NCBI GenBank assembly: GCA_030446745.1
Contig: JAUJMS010000010.1
Span: 21,805-85,804 of the forward strand
From: Egibacteraceae bacterium
GTDB lineage: Bacteria > Actinomycetota > Nitriliruptoria > Euzebyales > Egibacteraceae
Direction: 5' to 3'
DNA length: 64,000 nucleotides
Under the pieces are notes generated by a model, which saw only the letters and a program-made list of their open reading frames with translations, was not told the origin of the DNA and did not search any database. Below are positions 18,153 through 26,267 of this stretch, one piece after another (position 1 is the first letter of the stretch; each line of letters starts with the position of its first letter). The position numbers were made by a program, and so were the translations under genes.

Positions 18153-18352
18153 AGGTGCTCGAGCGTCCCCGGCGCGATCCGCGCCCCCTCGACGAACGCG
18201 TCGACGTCGCTGCGCTTCAGGCGGATGACCCGGCCGAACTTGTAGGCCGGCAGCTGCCCTTCGTCGATGAGCCGGTACAGCGTGCGGGGCGTGAGCCCCA
18301 GGTGGCGGGCCGCCTCAGCGGTCCCCAGCCACTGCATCTCCTGCGCTTCCAT
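18101..18352 (-). CDS. Excisionase/AlpA-family helix-turn-helix DNA-binding protein
   Basis: An 83-aa protein with a MerR-like winged helix: LGTAEAARHLGLTPRTLYRL then IDEGQLPAYKFGRVIRLKRS and DVDAFVEGARI, the excisionase-family fold also used by BldC-like regulators. ATG 18352 is chosen because the longer ORF crosses an intergenic repeat. It faces the Tad pilus operon and likely controls it, but this is context only. Its first codons and upstream region are duplicated 1.4 kb away, in front of cpaB (see repeats). Confidence 0.8.
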   Translation of the reverse strand: MEAQEMQWLGTAEAARHLGLTPRTLYRLIDEGQLPAYKFGRVIRLKRSDVDAFVEGARIAPGTLEHLYPDGKKDASVSEASAT

Positions 18353-18445
18353 GGTTCTCCAGTGTAGCGCATGATGGTCTGGCACGGTCGAACTTGCGCG
18401 CGGGCAGACTACGCCCGCCGGCGGCCAAGACCGCGGAGGCGGCGA
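18314..18445. repeat. Left copy of a ~120-bp direct repeat flanking the RES toxin-antitoxin pair
   Basis: The stretch runs gcggtccccagccac ... ctcctgcgcttccatggtt ... gtgtagcgcatgatgg ... tacgcccgccggcgg ... gaccgcggaggc. It contains the first ~13 codons of the excisionase-like gene and its upstream region. The same string recurs at 19711-19835 in the same orientation, with roughly 85% identity by eye. Confidence 0.85.
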
Positions 18446-18529
18446 CGGGCAGACCGACGCCGGCGACGGCGGTGTCCTGTCGGTCCGGCTACAGTGGTAG
18501 CAAGACACATCGGACGCTTGGAGTCCTCT

Positions 18530-18985
18530 ATGGCGGCGCTCGAGACGATTCAGGCGCGGGTCGTCGAGCCGGTACTCGACCACGCCGCTTTGGAAAACGC
18601 GCGTCTGGTCAACCACGCCAGGGCCCAGCTGCTCACGTCGGGCACCGCCGTCACGGTTGAGGCGATCGCTGCCGCGCGCGGCAAGAACGCGGACACGGTG
18701 CGTCGGTGGGCGGCCCGCCAACGACGTCTCGGCAGGCTCGTGACGGTCACCCATGACGGGCAGGCCCTCATCCCGAGCGTGCAGCTGGATGAGGCGCTCG
18801 ACGTTGATGAGGCAGTGGCGACCCTGGTGCGGCGTTGCGTCGCACACGGTATGGACGGATGGGCGGTATGGCACTGGTTCGAGGCGCCCAATACCTGGCT
18901 CGACGGCGACGTGCCGGCGCGGCGCCTTCGCGCCGGTGATATCGATGCGGTGCGCCATGCGCTGAGCGGCATGTTCCAGGAGTGA
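18530..18985 (+). CDS. MbcA/ParS/Xre-type antitoxin (DUF2384)
   Basis: A 151-aa protein starting at ATG 18530 behind GGAG. The N-terminal half has a DNA-binding-like helix pair (VEAIAAARGKNADTVRRWAA). The C-terminal part GWAVWHWFEAPNTWLDGDVP with ARRLRAGDIDAVRHAL is the MbcA/ParS toxin-binding motif, which normally blocks the active site of RES toxins. The stop overlaps the toxin GTG (GTGA). A TACAGT hexamer about 40 bp upstream could be a -10 box. Confidence 0.75.
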   Translation: MAALETIQARVVEPVLDHAALENARLVNHARAQLLTSGTAVTVEAIAAARGKNADTVRRWAARQRRLGRLVTVTHDGQALIPSVQLDEALDVDEAVATLVRRCVAHGMDGWAVWHWFEAPNTWLDGDVPARRLRAGDIDAVRHALSGMFQE

Positions 18986-19692
18986 CCGCTGCTGCGCCAT
19001 GCGGCAGCGCCGTCTGCCCCGTACCGCGCGCGCCGCCCCATGCCGGTCTGCGCACGGTCGTCTGGCACGCCGGCACCACGCTGCACCGCGGGTACAAACG
19101 CGCACACCCGGATGCGACAGAACTGGCGCCCGGTCTCGGCGACACCCGGTTCGCGCCTCAGGGAGGATGCAGCCACGTCTACGTGGCGACCACCAGCTTC
19201 GCGGCGCTGCTCGAGTCGGCGCTGCACGACGCAGCGCCACCCGCACCCCAGATCCCGCGGGCGCTGCTTTCCCTATGGTCTGAAGCCCACGTGGCGCTCC
19301 GCGAATCGGTGCGCCTCATTGACCTGCGTGACGCCGAGCTCGAGCGGCTAGGCCTCACGAGGTCCGCTCTGGTGTCGACGACGGCCGCGCACTATCCATG
19401 CACACGCGCCTGGGCCGCGCAGCTGGTGGGCCGCGCGATCGGAGGCCAGCGGACGCACGGATTGGTGTGGCACTCGCGTCAGGCGGAGCTGCACGCCCAG
19501 GCGATGACTCACCGACCGGCAGTGGCGGACCTGTTGGATCATCACCCGGCGGAGGTCGCGATCCTGTGGTCACCGCCAGCTGCGCCGGACCTTCTCGCCG
19601 CCGCCGCCGGAGGGTTGGGGGCGCTCGACGCCGGTCCCGGTCGGGACTATGTCGCTGACCTCACTGCCCTCCTCGGCATCATCACGATGTGA
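18982..19692 (+). CDS. RES-domain toxin (NAD+-degrading ADP-ribosyl-transferase fold)
   Basis: A 236-aa protein with RES signatures in order: TTLHRGYKRAHPDATELAP, GDTRFAPQGG, HVYVATTSFAALLESALHD (conserved Glu) and HGLVWHSRQAELHA (conserved Ser). RES toxins deplete NAD+ by phosphorolysis or hydrolysis and are kept in check by the antitoxin encoded just upstream. The frame is intact, so the pair may be active. It is larger than minimal RES toxins (about 150-180 aa). It is flanked by a direct repeat, which suggests it was inserted into the promoter region of the pilus locus. Confidence 0.8.
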   Translation: MTAAAPCGSAVCPVPRAPPHAGLRTVVWHAGTTLHRGYKRAHPDATELAPGLGDTRFAPQGGCSHVYVATTSFAALLESALHDAAPPAPQIPRALLSLWSEAHVALRESVRLIDLRDAELERLGLTRSALVSTTAAHYPCTRAWAAQLVGRAIGGQRTHGLVWHSRQAELHAQAMTHRPAVADLLDHHPAEVAILWSPPAAPDLLAAAAGGLGALDAGPGRDYVADLTALLGIITM

Positions 19693-19710
19693 TGGCGAGG
19701 AGTCTCCGTC

Positions 19711-19835
19711 AGGCGGTCCCCAGCCACGGATCTCCTGCGCTTCCATGGTTTCCCGGTGTAGCGCATGATGGCCTGGCACGGCCGAAGTCGGGCGGGCTAG
19801 AGTACGCCCGCCGGCGGCGACGACCGCGGAGGCAC
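19711..19835. repeat. Right copy of the ~120-bp direct repeat, upstream of cpaB
   Basis: It matches 18314-18445 in the same orientation, including ctcctgcgcttccatggtt, gtgtagcgcatgatgg and tacgcccgccggcgg. On the minus strand it still spells the start of the excisionase-like protein (MEAQEI), after which the similarity is lost. It ends just before the cpaB ribosome binding site, so it probably carries the native pilus-operon promoter. Confidence 0.85.
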
Positions 19836-19854
19836 GGCACATGAGGGTTCGGCG

Positions 19855-20586
19855 ATGACCGACCTGAGCACCGCTCCGGCCGACACGGGAGGCTCCGCGG
19901 CGCCGCGCCCGCGGCCGCTGCGGCGTCGTCGCTCGCTGCCCAACGGCCGCGCCGTGGTCGGCGGCTTCCTCGTCGCCGTCGCCGCCGTCGGGGTGTTCGC
20001 GGCCTACGTCAGCGCGACGGCCCCGCCGGTCACGGGCTACGCCGTCGCGGCCCGGGACCTCGCGCCGGGCGACCGCATCGACGCGACGGCGTTCATGCTC
20101 GTACCCATCGATTTGCCTGACGCGCAGCGCGCTCGCGCCTACGACGAGGTCGTCCCTTTGCTGGACACGACGGTGGTCGAGCCGCTGGTGGCCGGTGAGC
20201 TGGTCCAAGAGGGTGCGGTGGTGCCAACGCGCGCAGATGCCGGTGTGCGCACGGTGTCGTTCGCCGTCGAGGCGTCGCGCGCCGTCGCCGGCAGGCTGCA
20301 GGCCGGCGAGCGTGTCGACGTGCTCGCGACGTTCGGCAGCGGGAGCGACGCCTGCACCTACGTCGTCGCGGCCGACGTCGCGCTCGTCAGCGTCGGGCAG
20401 GCGAGCGACTCGCTGGTCGCCGAGGGTGCGATCACCGTGAGCGTCGCGCTGTCCAGCGCCGACGACGAGCTCGCGGTGGCGCACGCCGCTGGGGCCGGGA
20501 CGGTGACGCTGGCGCGCACCACCGGGGCGTCGACCGGTGCGCCGCCCGAGCGCTTCTGCACCCCGACGGCCGCCGCCGACCGCTGA
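19855..20586 (+). CDS. cpaB: Flp pilus assembly protein CpaB/RcpC (SAF domain)
   Basis: A 243-aa protein with a basic N-terminus and one transmembrane helix (VVGGFLVAVAAVGVFAAYV). A SAF domain follows (YAVAARDLAPGDRIDATAF) and then a C-terminal beta domain with VRTVSFAVEASRAVAGRL and QAGERVDVLATF. CpaB acts in the periplasmic part of Tad pilus machines. It is the first gene of a tightly packed operon: its TGA shares bases with the next ATG (TGATG). RBS gaggg precedes ATG 19855. Confidence 0.85.
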   Translation: MTDLSTAPADTGGSAAPRPRPLRRRRSLPNGRAVVGGFLVAVAAVGVFAAYVSATAPPVTGYAVAARDLAPGDRIDATAFMLVPIDLPDAQRARAYDEVVPLLDTTVVEPLVAGELVQEGAVVPTRADAGVRTVSFAVEASRAVAGRLQAGERVDVLATFGSGSDACTYVVAADVALVSVGQASDSLVAEGAITVSVALSSADDELAVAHAAGAGTVTLARTTGASTGAPPERFCTPTAAADR

Positions 20587-21890
20587 TGGGCGCCGACCGG
20601 TTCGTCGTCCTCGGCGTCGCCCGCGCGCGGTCGGCATGGTTCCGCGACGTCGCCCAGTGGGCGACCTCGGCGGCGATCCCGGCCGAGTTCGTCAAGTGCG
20701 TGTCGGCGGAGGAGGTGCGCGCGCACCTCACCGGCGGGCGCGTGTTCTCGGCGGCGCTGCTCGACGCCGGGCTGCCGTCGGTCGACCGCGACCTCATCGC
20801 CGCTGCGCGCGACGCCGGCTGTGTCGCCCTGGTCGTCGACGACGGGCGCGCGAGCCGCGACTGGCACGCACTCGGGGCTGCGGCGGTCCTGCCGCCTGAC
20901 CTTGACCGCGAGCACCTCGTCGACGTGCTCGCCGCGACCGCGACGATGGTCGACGGCGGCGACGCCGCGCCCGGCCGCCGCCAGCGCCCGCGCGCGCTGC
21001 CGACCGCACGGGGACGCGTCGCCGTGGTGTGCGGTCCCGGCGGCAGCGGCGCCTCCACGGCCGCGATCGCGCTCGCCCAGCAGCTGGCCGCCGATGCCGA
21101 CGCCGGTCCGGTGCTGCTCGCCGACCTCGCGCTGCGCGCGGAGCAGGCGATGCTGCACGACGCGCGCGACGTCGTGCCCGGTGTGCAGGAGCTCGTCGAG
21201 GCGCACCGCGGTCGCGAACCGTCCGCCGCGGAGGTCACGGCCCTGACCTACGACGTCACGGCACGGGGCTACGCCTTGCTGCTGGGTCTGCGGCGCGCGC
21301 GGTACTGGGCGACCATCCGGCCACGGTCGTTCGAGGCGGCCTTCGACTCGTTGCGGCGGACCTTCGGCACCGTCGTGTGCGACGTGACCGCCGACTTCGA
21401 GGGCGAGGACCAAGGCGGGTCGCTCGACGTCGAGGAGCGCAACCTCATGGCGCGCACCGCGGTCCTGGCCGCCGATGCCGTCCTGGTCGTCGGCATGGCC
21501 GGCGTGAAAGGACTCCACGCGCTGGTGCACGTGCTCGTCGACCTGCTCGACGCCGGCGTTCCCGCGGGCCGCATCGTGCCGGTCGTCAACTGCGCCCCGC
21601 GCGGCCTGCGCGCCCGGGCCGAGGTCGCGGCGGCGGTCGCCGCGCTCACAACGTTGCCGGGACGGGGACCGGCCGCGCTGCCGACACCCGTGTTCCTGCC
21701 GCGCCGCCGGGTCGAGGAGGCGCTGCGCGACGGGGTGGCGCTGCCGGCACCGCTCGGCCAGCTGCTCGCCGGGGCCTTTCGCGCCACGTTGACGCGCAGC
21801 CCGCGGCTGGTCGCGGCGGCGGCGACGCCGGTCCCGGTGACGCCCGGCACGCTGGGCAGCTGGCACGGCCAGGAGGCGAGCGGGGCGTGA
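20586..21890 (+). CDS. CpaE/TadZ-like pilus localisation ATPase
   Basis: A 434-aa protein. The N-terminal ~130 residues resemble a receiver-like domain without a clear phosphorylation site. The C-terminal MinD/ParA-type domain has the P-loop VVCGPGGSGASTAAIALAQQ and a Walker-B-like FGTVVCDVTADFEG. TadZ/CpaE proteins place the Tad secretion machine in the cell. The gene overlaps cpaB by one base and tadA by four (GTGA). Confidence 0.8.
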   Translation: MGADRFVVLGVARARSAWFRDVAQWATSAAIPAEFVKCVSAEEVRAHLTGGRVFSAALLDAGLPSVDRDLIAAARDAGCVALVVDDGRASRDWHALGAAAVLPPDLDREHLVDVLAATATMVDGGDAAPGRRQRPRALPTARGRVAVVCGPGGSGASTAAIALAQQLAADADAGPVLLADLALRAEQAMLHDARDVVPGVQELVEAHRGREPSAAEVTALTYDVTARGYALLLGLRRARYWATIRPRSFEAAFDSLRRTFGTVVCDVTADFEGEDQGGSLDVEERNLMARTAVLAADAVLVVGMAGVKGLHALVHVLVDLLDAGVPAGRIVPVVNCAPRGLRARAEVAAAVAALTTLPGRGPAALPTPVFLPRRRVEEALRDGVALPAPLGQLLAGAFRATLTRSPRLVAAAATPVPVTPGTLGSWHGQEASGA

Positions 21891-23221
21891 GCGCCGGACC
21901 GGCCGTGTCGCCGCTGGCCGAGATCGAGCGCAGCGTTCAGCGCCGCGCGAAGGAGATCGCGCTGGACGTCGCGGCAGGTGACGGCCGCGCGAAGCTGCGT
22001 GCGCTGGTCGACGACGAGGTCGACCGCTGGAGCGACGACTACAAGCGCGGGCTGCGCGCGTTCGACCTCAACGACCGCCGCCTCGTGGCGGAGCGCGCGT
22101 ACCGCAACCTCGCCGGCTACGGCCCGCTGGAGCCGCTCCTGGCCGACGACGACGTGTGGGAGATCATGATCAACAGTCCTGATCAGATCTTCGTCAAGCG
22201 CCACGTCGGCGCGTCGGGCTACCACGACGAGGTCTTCCACGACGACGAGCACGTCGTGCGCATCCTCACCAAGATCCTCGGCGACGCCGAGGGCGCGCAC
22301 CGCAAGCTCGACCCCGCCGAGGGGCTGCAGGACGCGCAGCTCGACACCGGCGCACGACTGCACATCGTCCACCGCGACGTCGGGCGCGACGGCCACATGG
22401 TGGTCAACATCCGCAAGTTCACCGGTGTCGCGTACCGGTCGCTGGGAGAGCTCGTCGCTCGCGACATGCTGTCGGTGCCGGTCGCCGATTTTCTGCGGGC
22501 GTGCGTGCGGGCCCGGCTGTCCGCGGTGTTCGCCGGGGCGCCGGGCTCGGGCAAGACGACGCTGCTGTCGTGCTGCGCCGCCGAGCTCGACCCGGCGCTG
22601 CGCGTGGTCGTCGCCGAGGAGGTGTTCGAGGCCGACGTGCCGTTGCCCAACGTCGCGTCGATGCAGACGCGCGCGGCCCGCAGCGACCGCCCCGCGGTCG
22701 ACCTGCGCCGGCTCGTCGCCGGCTTTCTGCGCATGGCCCCCGACATCGCGATCGTCGGCGAGGTTCGCGACCGCGAGGCGCTGCCGCTGTTGCTGACGCT
22801 GTCGTCGGGCGTAAAGGGCTACACCACCATCCACGCCGGCTCGGCGCGCCAGGCACTCACCCGCCTCCGCTTCGTCTGCCAGCTCGCCGACACCGCCAGC
22901 GAGCTGCCGCTGTCGGCGCTGAACCAGCTCGTCAGCGAGTCCGTCGACGTCGTCGTGCACTGCGCCCGCCGGCGCGGCGAGGTCAAGGTCACCGAGGTCG
23001 TGGCCGTCGAGGATCTGCAAGCCGGGGTCGACGGCACCAACTTCACCGTCACCGAGGTCTTCACGCGCGCGCGCTGGGACGATCCGCTGCGCTGGACCGG
23101 CAACGTGCCGGTGCGGGCGGCGCGTGCCTTCGACGACGCCGGCTACGACCTTCGGGCCTTGCTCGACGCGGCCGGTCGCGCGCCGCGAGAGATCGCGCCG
23201 CGAGAAGGCGCGCCCCGATGA
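21887..23221 (+). CDS. tadA: Tad pilus secretion ATPase TadA/CpaF
   Basis: A 444-aa type II/IV secretion ATPase. The true start is GTG 21887 (VSAGPAVSPLAEIER), not the much longer track ORF from 21029, which runs through cpaE. Motifs: YGPLEPLLADDDVWEIMINS, FAGAPGSGKTTLLSC (Walker A), RVVVAEEVFEADV (Asp box region), RMAPDIAIVGEVRDREALPL (Walker B) and GYTTIHAGSARQALTRL (His box). It powers assembly of the Flp pilus from the cytoplasmic side. It shares ATGA with tadB. Confidence 0.9.
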   Translation: MSAGPAVSPLAEIERSVQRRAKEIALDVAAGDGRAKLRALVDDEVDRWSDDYKRGLRAFDLNDRRLVAERAYRNLAGYGPLEPLLADDDVWEIMINSPDQIFVKRHVGASGYHDEVFHDDEHVVRILTKILGDAEGAHRKLDPAEGLQDAQLDTGARLHIVHRDVGRDGHMVVNIRKFTGVAYRSLGELVARDMLSVPVADFLRACVRARLSAVFAGAPGSGKTTLLSCCAAELDPALRVVVAEEVFEADVPLPNVASMQTRAARSDRPAVDLRRLVAGFLRMAPDIAIVGEVRDREALPLLLTLSSGVKGYTTIHAGSARQALTRLRFVCQLADTASELPLSALNQLVSESVDVVVHCARRRGEVKVTEVVAVEDLQAGVDGTNFTVTEVFTRARWDDPLRWTGNVPVRAARAFDDAGYDLRALLDAAGRAPREIAPREGAPR

Positions 23222-24111
23222 GCCGCGCAACGGGCGTGGCGCTGGCGCTGCTCGCCGGCTACGGCGCGTTCCTGGCATACACCGCCGTGGCCTTCGGGTG
23301 GCGCGGCATCGGGCTGGGGCCGTCGCCGACCCGTTCGACGGTGCGCCGCGACCGGCTGCGCGACTGGCTGGTGCAGGCCGGTCTGGGTGACGTGCGCGTG
23401 AGCGAGCTCGTCGCGGTGTCCAGCGTGCTGTTCGTCGTCGGTGCCGGCCTGGCCTACGGCGTGTTCGGCGGCGCCGCCCCACCGCTGGTCGCCGGGGTGT
23501 TCGCCGCGTCGTTTCCCTTCGCTGCCGCGCGCCGGCGTCGCGCACAGCGCCGCATGCGCGCCCGCGACGCCTGGCCGCGGATGATCGAGGAGCTGCGGCT
23601 GCAGGCGACGTCGGTGGGGCGGTCGATCCCGCAGGCGCTGCTCGACGTCGGGCGGCGCGGGCCGGCGGAGCTGCGTCCCGCATTCGCGGCGGCGCACCGC
23701 GAGTGGCTGCTGTCGACCGACTTCGAGCGGACCCTCGCGGTCCTCAAGGGTGAGCTCGCCGACCCGACCGCCGACGCGGTCTGCGAGACGCTGCTCGTCG
23801 CGCACGAGATGGGCGGCAGCGATGTCGACCGCCGGCTGGCCGCCCTCGTCGAGGACCGCGTCGCGGACCTGGCCGGGCGCAAGGACGCCGCTGCGAAGCA
23901 GGCCGGTGCGCGGTTCGCGCGCGCCTTCGTGCTCGTCGTGCCGCTGGGCATGGCGCTGGTCGGCGTGTCGATCGGCAACGGCCGCGCGGCGTACGCGGAC
24001 GACCTCGGCCAGGCGGCTGTCGTCGTCGGCCTGCTGCTGGTCGCCGGCTGCTGGGCGTGGGCCGCGCGATTTCTGCGGCTGCCGGAGGAGGAGCGGGTGT
24101 TCTACGAATGA
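23218..24111 (+). CDS. tadB: Tad pilus inner-membrane platform protein TadB
   Basis: A 297-aa membrane protein. It has an N-terminal helix, a second pair of helices around VSSVLFVVGAGLAYGVFGG, and two C-terminal helices (FVLVVPLGMALVGVSIGN and AAVVVGLLLVAGCWAWAA). Between them is the cytosolic GspF-like helical bundle with EELRLQATSVGRSIPQALLD and DVDRRLAALVEDRVADLAGR. Pairs with TadC as the platform on TadA. Overlaps both neighbours by four bases. Confidence 0.85.
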   Translation: MSRATGVALALLAGYGAFLAYTAVAFGWRGIGLGPSPTRSTVRRDRLRDWLVQAGLGDVRVSELVAVSSVLFVVGAGLAYGVFGGAAPPLVAGVFAASFPFAAARRRRAQRRMRARDAWPRMIEELRLQATSVGRSIPQALLDVGRRGPAELRPAFAAAHREWLLSTDFERTLAVLKGELADPTADAVCETLLVAHEMGGSDVDRRLAALVEDRVADLAGRKDAAAKQAGARFARAFVLVVPLGMALVGVSIGNGRAAYADDLGQAAVVVGLLLVAGCWAWAARFLRLPEEERVFYE

Positions 24112-25010
24112 GCCGGCTGCTGGTGGTGTCGGCGCTCGTCGGCTGGGCCGGCGCGACGCTGCTGCTGTCCGAGCTGCGCTGGTTCTCGCGGGCACCGCTG
24201 AGTGAGCGGCTGCGCCCCTATGCCGTCGGAGCGCCGCGCCAAGGGCGCCCCGGGGTGCTGTCCGCGGCGTCGTTCCGCGACGCGGTCGGGCCGCTGTCGC
24301 GGGTCGTCGGCGGGCGCCTCGCACGCCTGCTCGGCGTCGGCGAGGACCTCGAACTGCGGCTCACGCGGATCCACGCGCCGCTTGACGCCACCGGCTTTCG
24401 CACCCGCCAGGTGGGGATCGCGTTCGCGGCCTTCGGGCTCGGTGCGCTGACGGTGCTGGCGGCCCGCCCGCCGGTGCTCCTCGCGCTGCTGTTCCTGCTC
24501 GGGGGGCCACTGCTCGCGTTCCTGCTCGTCGAGCAGCGGCTCGCCGCCGCCTCGCAGGCGTGGCAGCGCCGGGTCTTCCTCGAGCTGCCGGTCGTCGCGG
24601 AGCAGCTCGCGATGCTGCTCGCCGCCGGCTACTCGTTGACCGCGGCGCTCAACCGGCTCGCCGTGCGCGGACGCGGGGCCTGCGCGCGCGACCTGGCCCG
24701 CGTCGTGCGGCGCGTGCGCCAGGGGTTGTCGGACACCGACGCGCTGCGCGAGTGGAGCGCCGTCGCGCACGTCGACGCGCTCGACCGGCTCGTGGCGGTG
24801 CTCGCGCTGCACCGCGAAGCTGCCGACCTCGGCCGGCTGCTGTCGCAGGAGGCGCGGGCCGTGCGCTCCGACGTGCAACGGCAGCTGACCGAGTTGGCCG
24901 AGCGGCGTGCCCAGCAGGTGTGGATCCCGGTCACCGTCGCGACGCTCGTGCCCGGTGTCGTCTTCCTCGCCGTGCCGTTCATCACCGCGCTGCGGCTGTT
25001 CGCGACGTGA
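24108..25010 (+). CDS. tadC: Tad pilus inner-membrane platform protein TadC
   Basis: A 300-aa homologue of TadB with an N-terminal helix, a central helix pair (GIAFAAFGLGALTVLAA and LLALLFLLGGPLLAFLLVEQ), a GspF-like cytosolic bundle (ELPVVAEQLAMLLAAGYSLT), and a C-terminal helix VATLVPGVVFLAVPFITALR. It is the last of five overlapping genes. A 66-bp gap then precedes the pilin, so the pilin may have its own start of transcription. Confidence 0.85.
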   Translation: MSRLLVVSALVGWAGATLLLSELRWFSRAPLSERLRPYAVGAPRQGRPGVLSAASFRDAVGPLSRVVGGRLARLLGVGEDLELRLTRIHAPLDATGFRTRQVGIAFAAFGLGALTVLAARPPVLLALLFLLGGPLLAFLLVEQRLAAASQAWQRRVFLELPVVAEQLAMLLAAGYSLTAALNRLAVRGRGACARDLARVVRRVRQGLSDTDALREWSAVAHVDALDRLVAVLALHREAADLGRLLSQEARAVRSDVQRQLTELAERRAQQVWIPVTVATLVPGVVFLAVPFITALRLFAT

Positions 25011-25076
25011 CGGCCATCGGAATGGGGTACCGTCATTGACAACGACAGTGCACCGCCTGGATCGAAAGGAGACACC

Positions 25077-25295
25077 ATGACGCTTCGCTTGCTCCAGCTG
25101 TACGTCGCCGCACGGATGACCGCGGCCGAGCTGCGTGCCCGCGCCGCGGATCAGGACGGGGAGGGTGTGATTTCCACGGCGATCGCCGTCTTGGTCATGG
25201 CCCTTCTCGGCGCAGCGATGTGGCTCGCGTTCAAGGGCATCTTCGACGGCGCGGCGCAGAAGGCCGGCAGCGCCGTCGACCGCATCGGCGGCTAA
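25077..25295 (+). CDS. Small Flp-pilin-like protein
   Basis: A 72-aa protein behind a strong RBS (aaaggag, 6 bp). Layout: helical polar N-terminus (ARMTAAELRARAADQDGEGV), one hydrophobic helix ISTAIAVLVMALLGAAMWLAF, and a short polar tail. Size, position after tadC and the single hydrophobic helix preceded by a charged stretch with Glu (DGEGV) fit an actinobacterial Flp-type pilin processed before the helix. A ttgaca string lies 40 bp upstream but lacks a clear -10 partner. Confidence 0.65.
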   Translation: MTLRLLQLYVAARMTAAELRARAADQDGEGVISTAIAVLVMALLGAAMWLAFKGIFDGAAQKAGSAVDRIGG

Positions 25296-25302
25296 GCGAG
25301 CC

Positions 25303-25806
25303 GTGACCGGCAGCGTCGCCGCCGCAGGCGACGGGGCGGTATGCAGCCGCGCCGTTGTGGCCGAGCACGGCGAGCGCGGCGCCGGGGCGGTGCGTCGGCT
25401 TGCCGTCGTCGGGGGACGCGGCGAGCGCGGCGCCGGGGCGATATCGGCCGTCGCCGGCGTCGCCGTGTTCCTCGTGTTCCTGCTGCTCGCGGTGCAGGTG
25501 CTCGTCCACCTGTTCGCGACCTCTGCGGTCTCCGCGGCGGCCTTCGACGCGGCGCGGTTGGCCTCGGGCGCCGACGGCGGGGGCGCCGCCGCCGCGCGGG
25601 GGCACGGGTTGACGGTGCTCGGCGGCTTCGCCGGCGACGTGCGCGCCTTCGACGTGGCGGTCGGGGCGGACTCGGTCACCGTCCACGTCGTGGCGGACAG
25701 CCCCGCACTGCTGCCCGAGGCGCTCGCGCGCGTGCTCGGGGCGGCGGGGATCGACCGGACGGTCACGGTGCGCCGCGAGGGTCCGGTCTGCACGGGCGCG
25801 TGTTGA
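25303..25806 (+). CDS. TadE-like pseudopilin 1
   Basis: A 167-aa protein with the TadE signature ERGAGAISAVAGVAVFLVFL, one transmembrane helix, then AAFDAARLASGADGGGAAAA and an exported beta-rich tail. GTG 25303 is the ORF start, but the N-terminus is odd: a 22-bp direct repeat (25368-25389 and 25419-25440) duplicates GERGAGA, so the usual TadE start comes twice. A later start is possible. TadE-like proteins are minor pilins. It overlaps the next gene by four bases (TTGA). Confidence 0.7.
   Translation: MTGSVAAAGDGAVCSRAVVAEHGERGAGAVRRLAVVGGRGERGAGAISAVAGVAVFLVFLLLAVQVLVHLFATSAVSAAAFDAARLASGADGGGAAAARGHGLTVLGGFAGDVRAFDVAVGADSVTVHVVADSPALLPEALARVLGAAGIDRTVTVRREGPVCTGAC
25368..25440 (+). repeat. 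Direct repeat (2 x 22 bp) in the TadE-like gene
   Basis: cggcgagcgcggcgccgggg followed by cg occurs at 25368-25389 and again, identically, at 25419-25440, 51 bp apart. Both copies are in frame and encode GERGAGA, the segment just before the TadE transmembrane helix. This looks like a short in-frame duplication. Confidence 0.75.
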
Positions 25807-26267
25807 GGCCGCGACGTGGCCGGGTTCGGCTCTCCGACGAGTCTGGCGCCGTCGGCGGCCTGGAGGCGCTGCCGTTCGGGGTGCTGGTCTTCGTCGTCGG
25901 CACCCTGCTGGTCGCCAACGTCTGGGCCGTCATCGACGCGAAGATGGCCGTGACGACGGCCGCACGCGAGGCCGTGCGGGCGTTCGTCGAAGCACCGGCG
26001 GGCGCGGACGCCGCCGCCCTCGGGCACGGGGCGGCGCAGTCGACGATGGCGGCGCTCGGCCGCGGCGACCACCCCGCCGCGGTGACCGTGCGGGGCGCGC
26101 TGACCCGCTGCGCCCGCGTGACCGCCACCGTGCGCTACCCCGTCCCGGCGGTGACGCTGCCGTGGATCGGCAGCATGGGGTCGTTCACCGCCGCCGCGAC
26201 CGCCAGCGAGATCGTCGACCCGTTGCGCAGCGGCGTTCCGGGGGAGGCCGACTGTGTCGCGGCGTGA
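25803..26267 (+). CDS. TadE-like pseudopilin 2
   Basis: A 154-aa protein. The track ORF from 25341 is too long; TTG 25803, overlapping the previous stop, gives a normal TadE layout: basic start LRPRRGRVRLSDESGAVGGL, helix FGVLVFVVGTLLVANVWAVI, then DAKMAVTTAAREAVRAFVEA and a beta-rich exported part ending TASEIVDPLRSG. It is likely a minor pilin or pilus accessory protein. It overlaps the following gene by 14 bases. Confidence 0.65.
   Translation: MRPRRGRVRLSDESGAVGGLEALPFGVLVFVVGTLLVANVWAVIDAKMAVTTAAREAVRAFVEAPAGADAAALGHGAAQSTMAALGRGDHPAAVTVRGALTRCARVTATVRYPVPAVTLPWIGSMGSFTAAATASEIVDPLRSGVPGEADCVAA

Noticed and set aside
21269-23683. 804-aa minus-strand ORF across the Tad genes
   Set aside because: Lies opposite cpaE, tadA and tadB, whose motifs are clear on the plus strand; the sequence is shadow-like.
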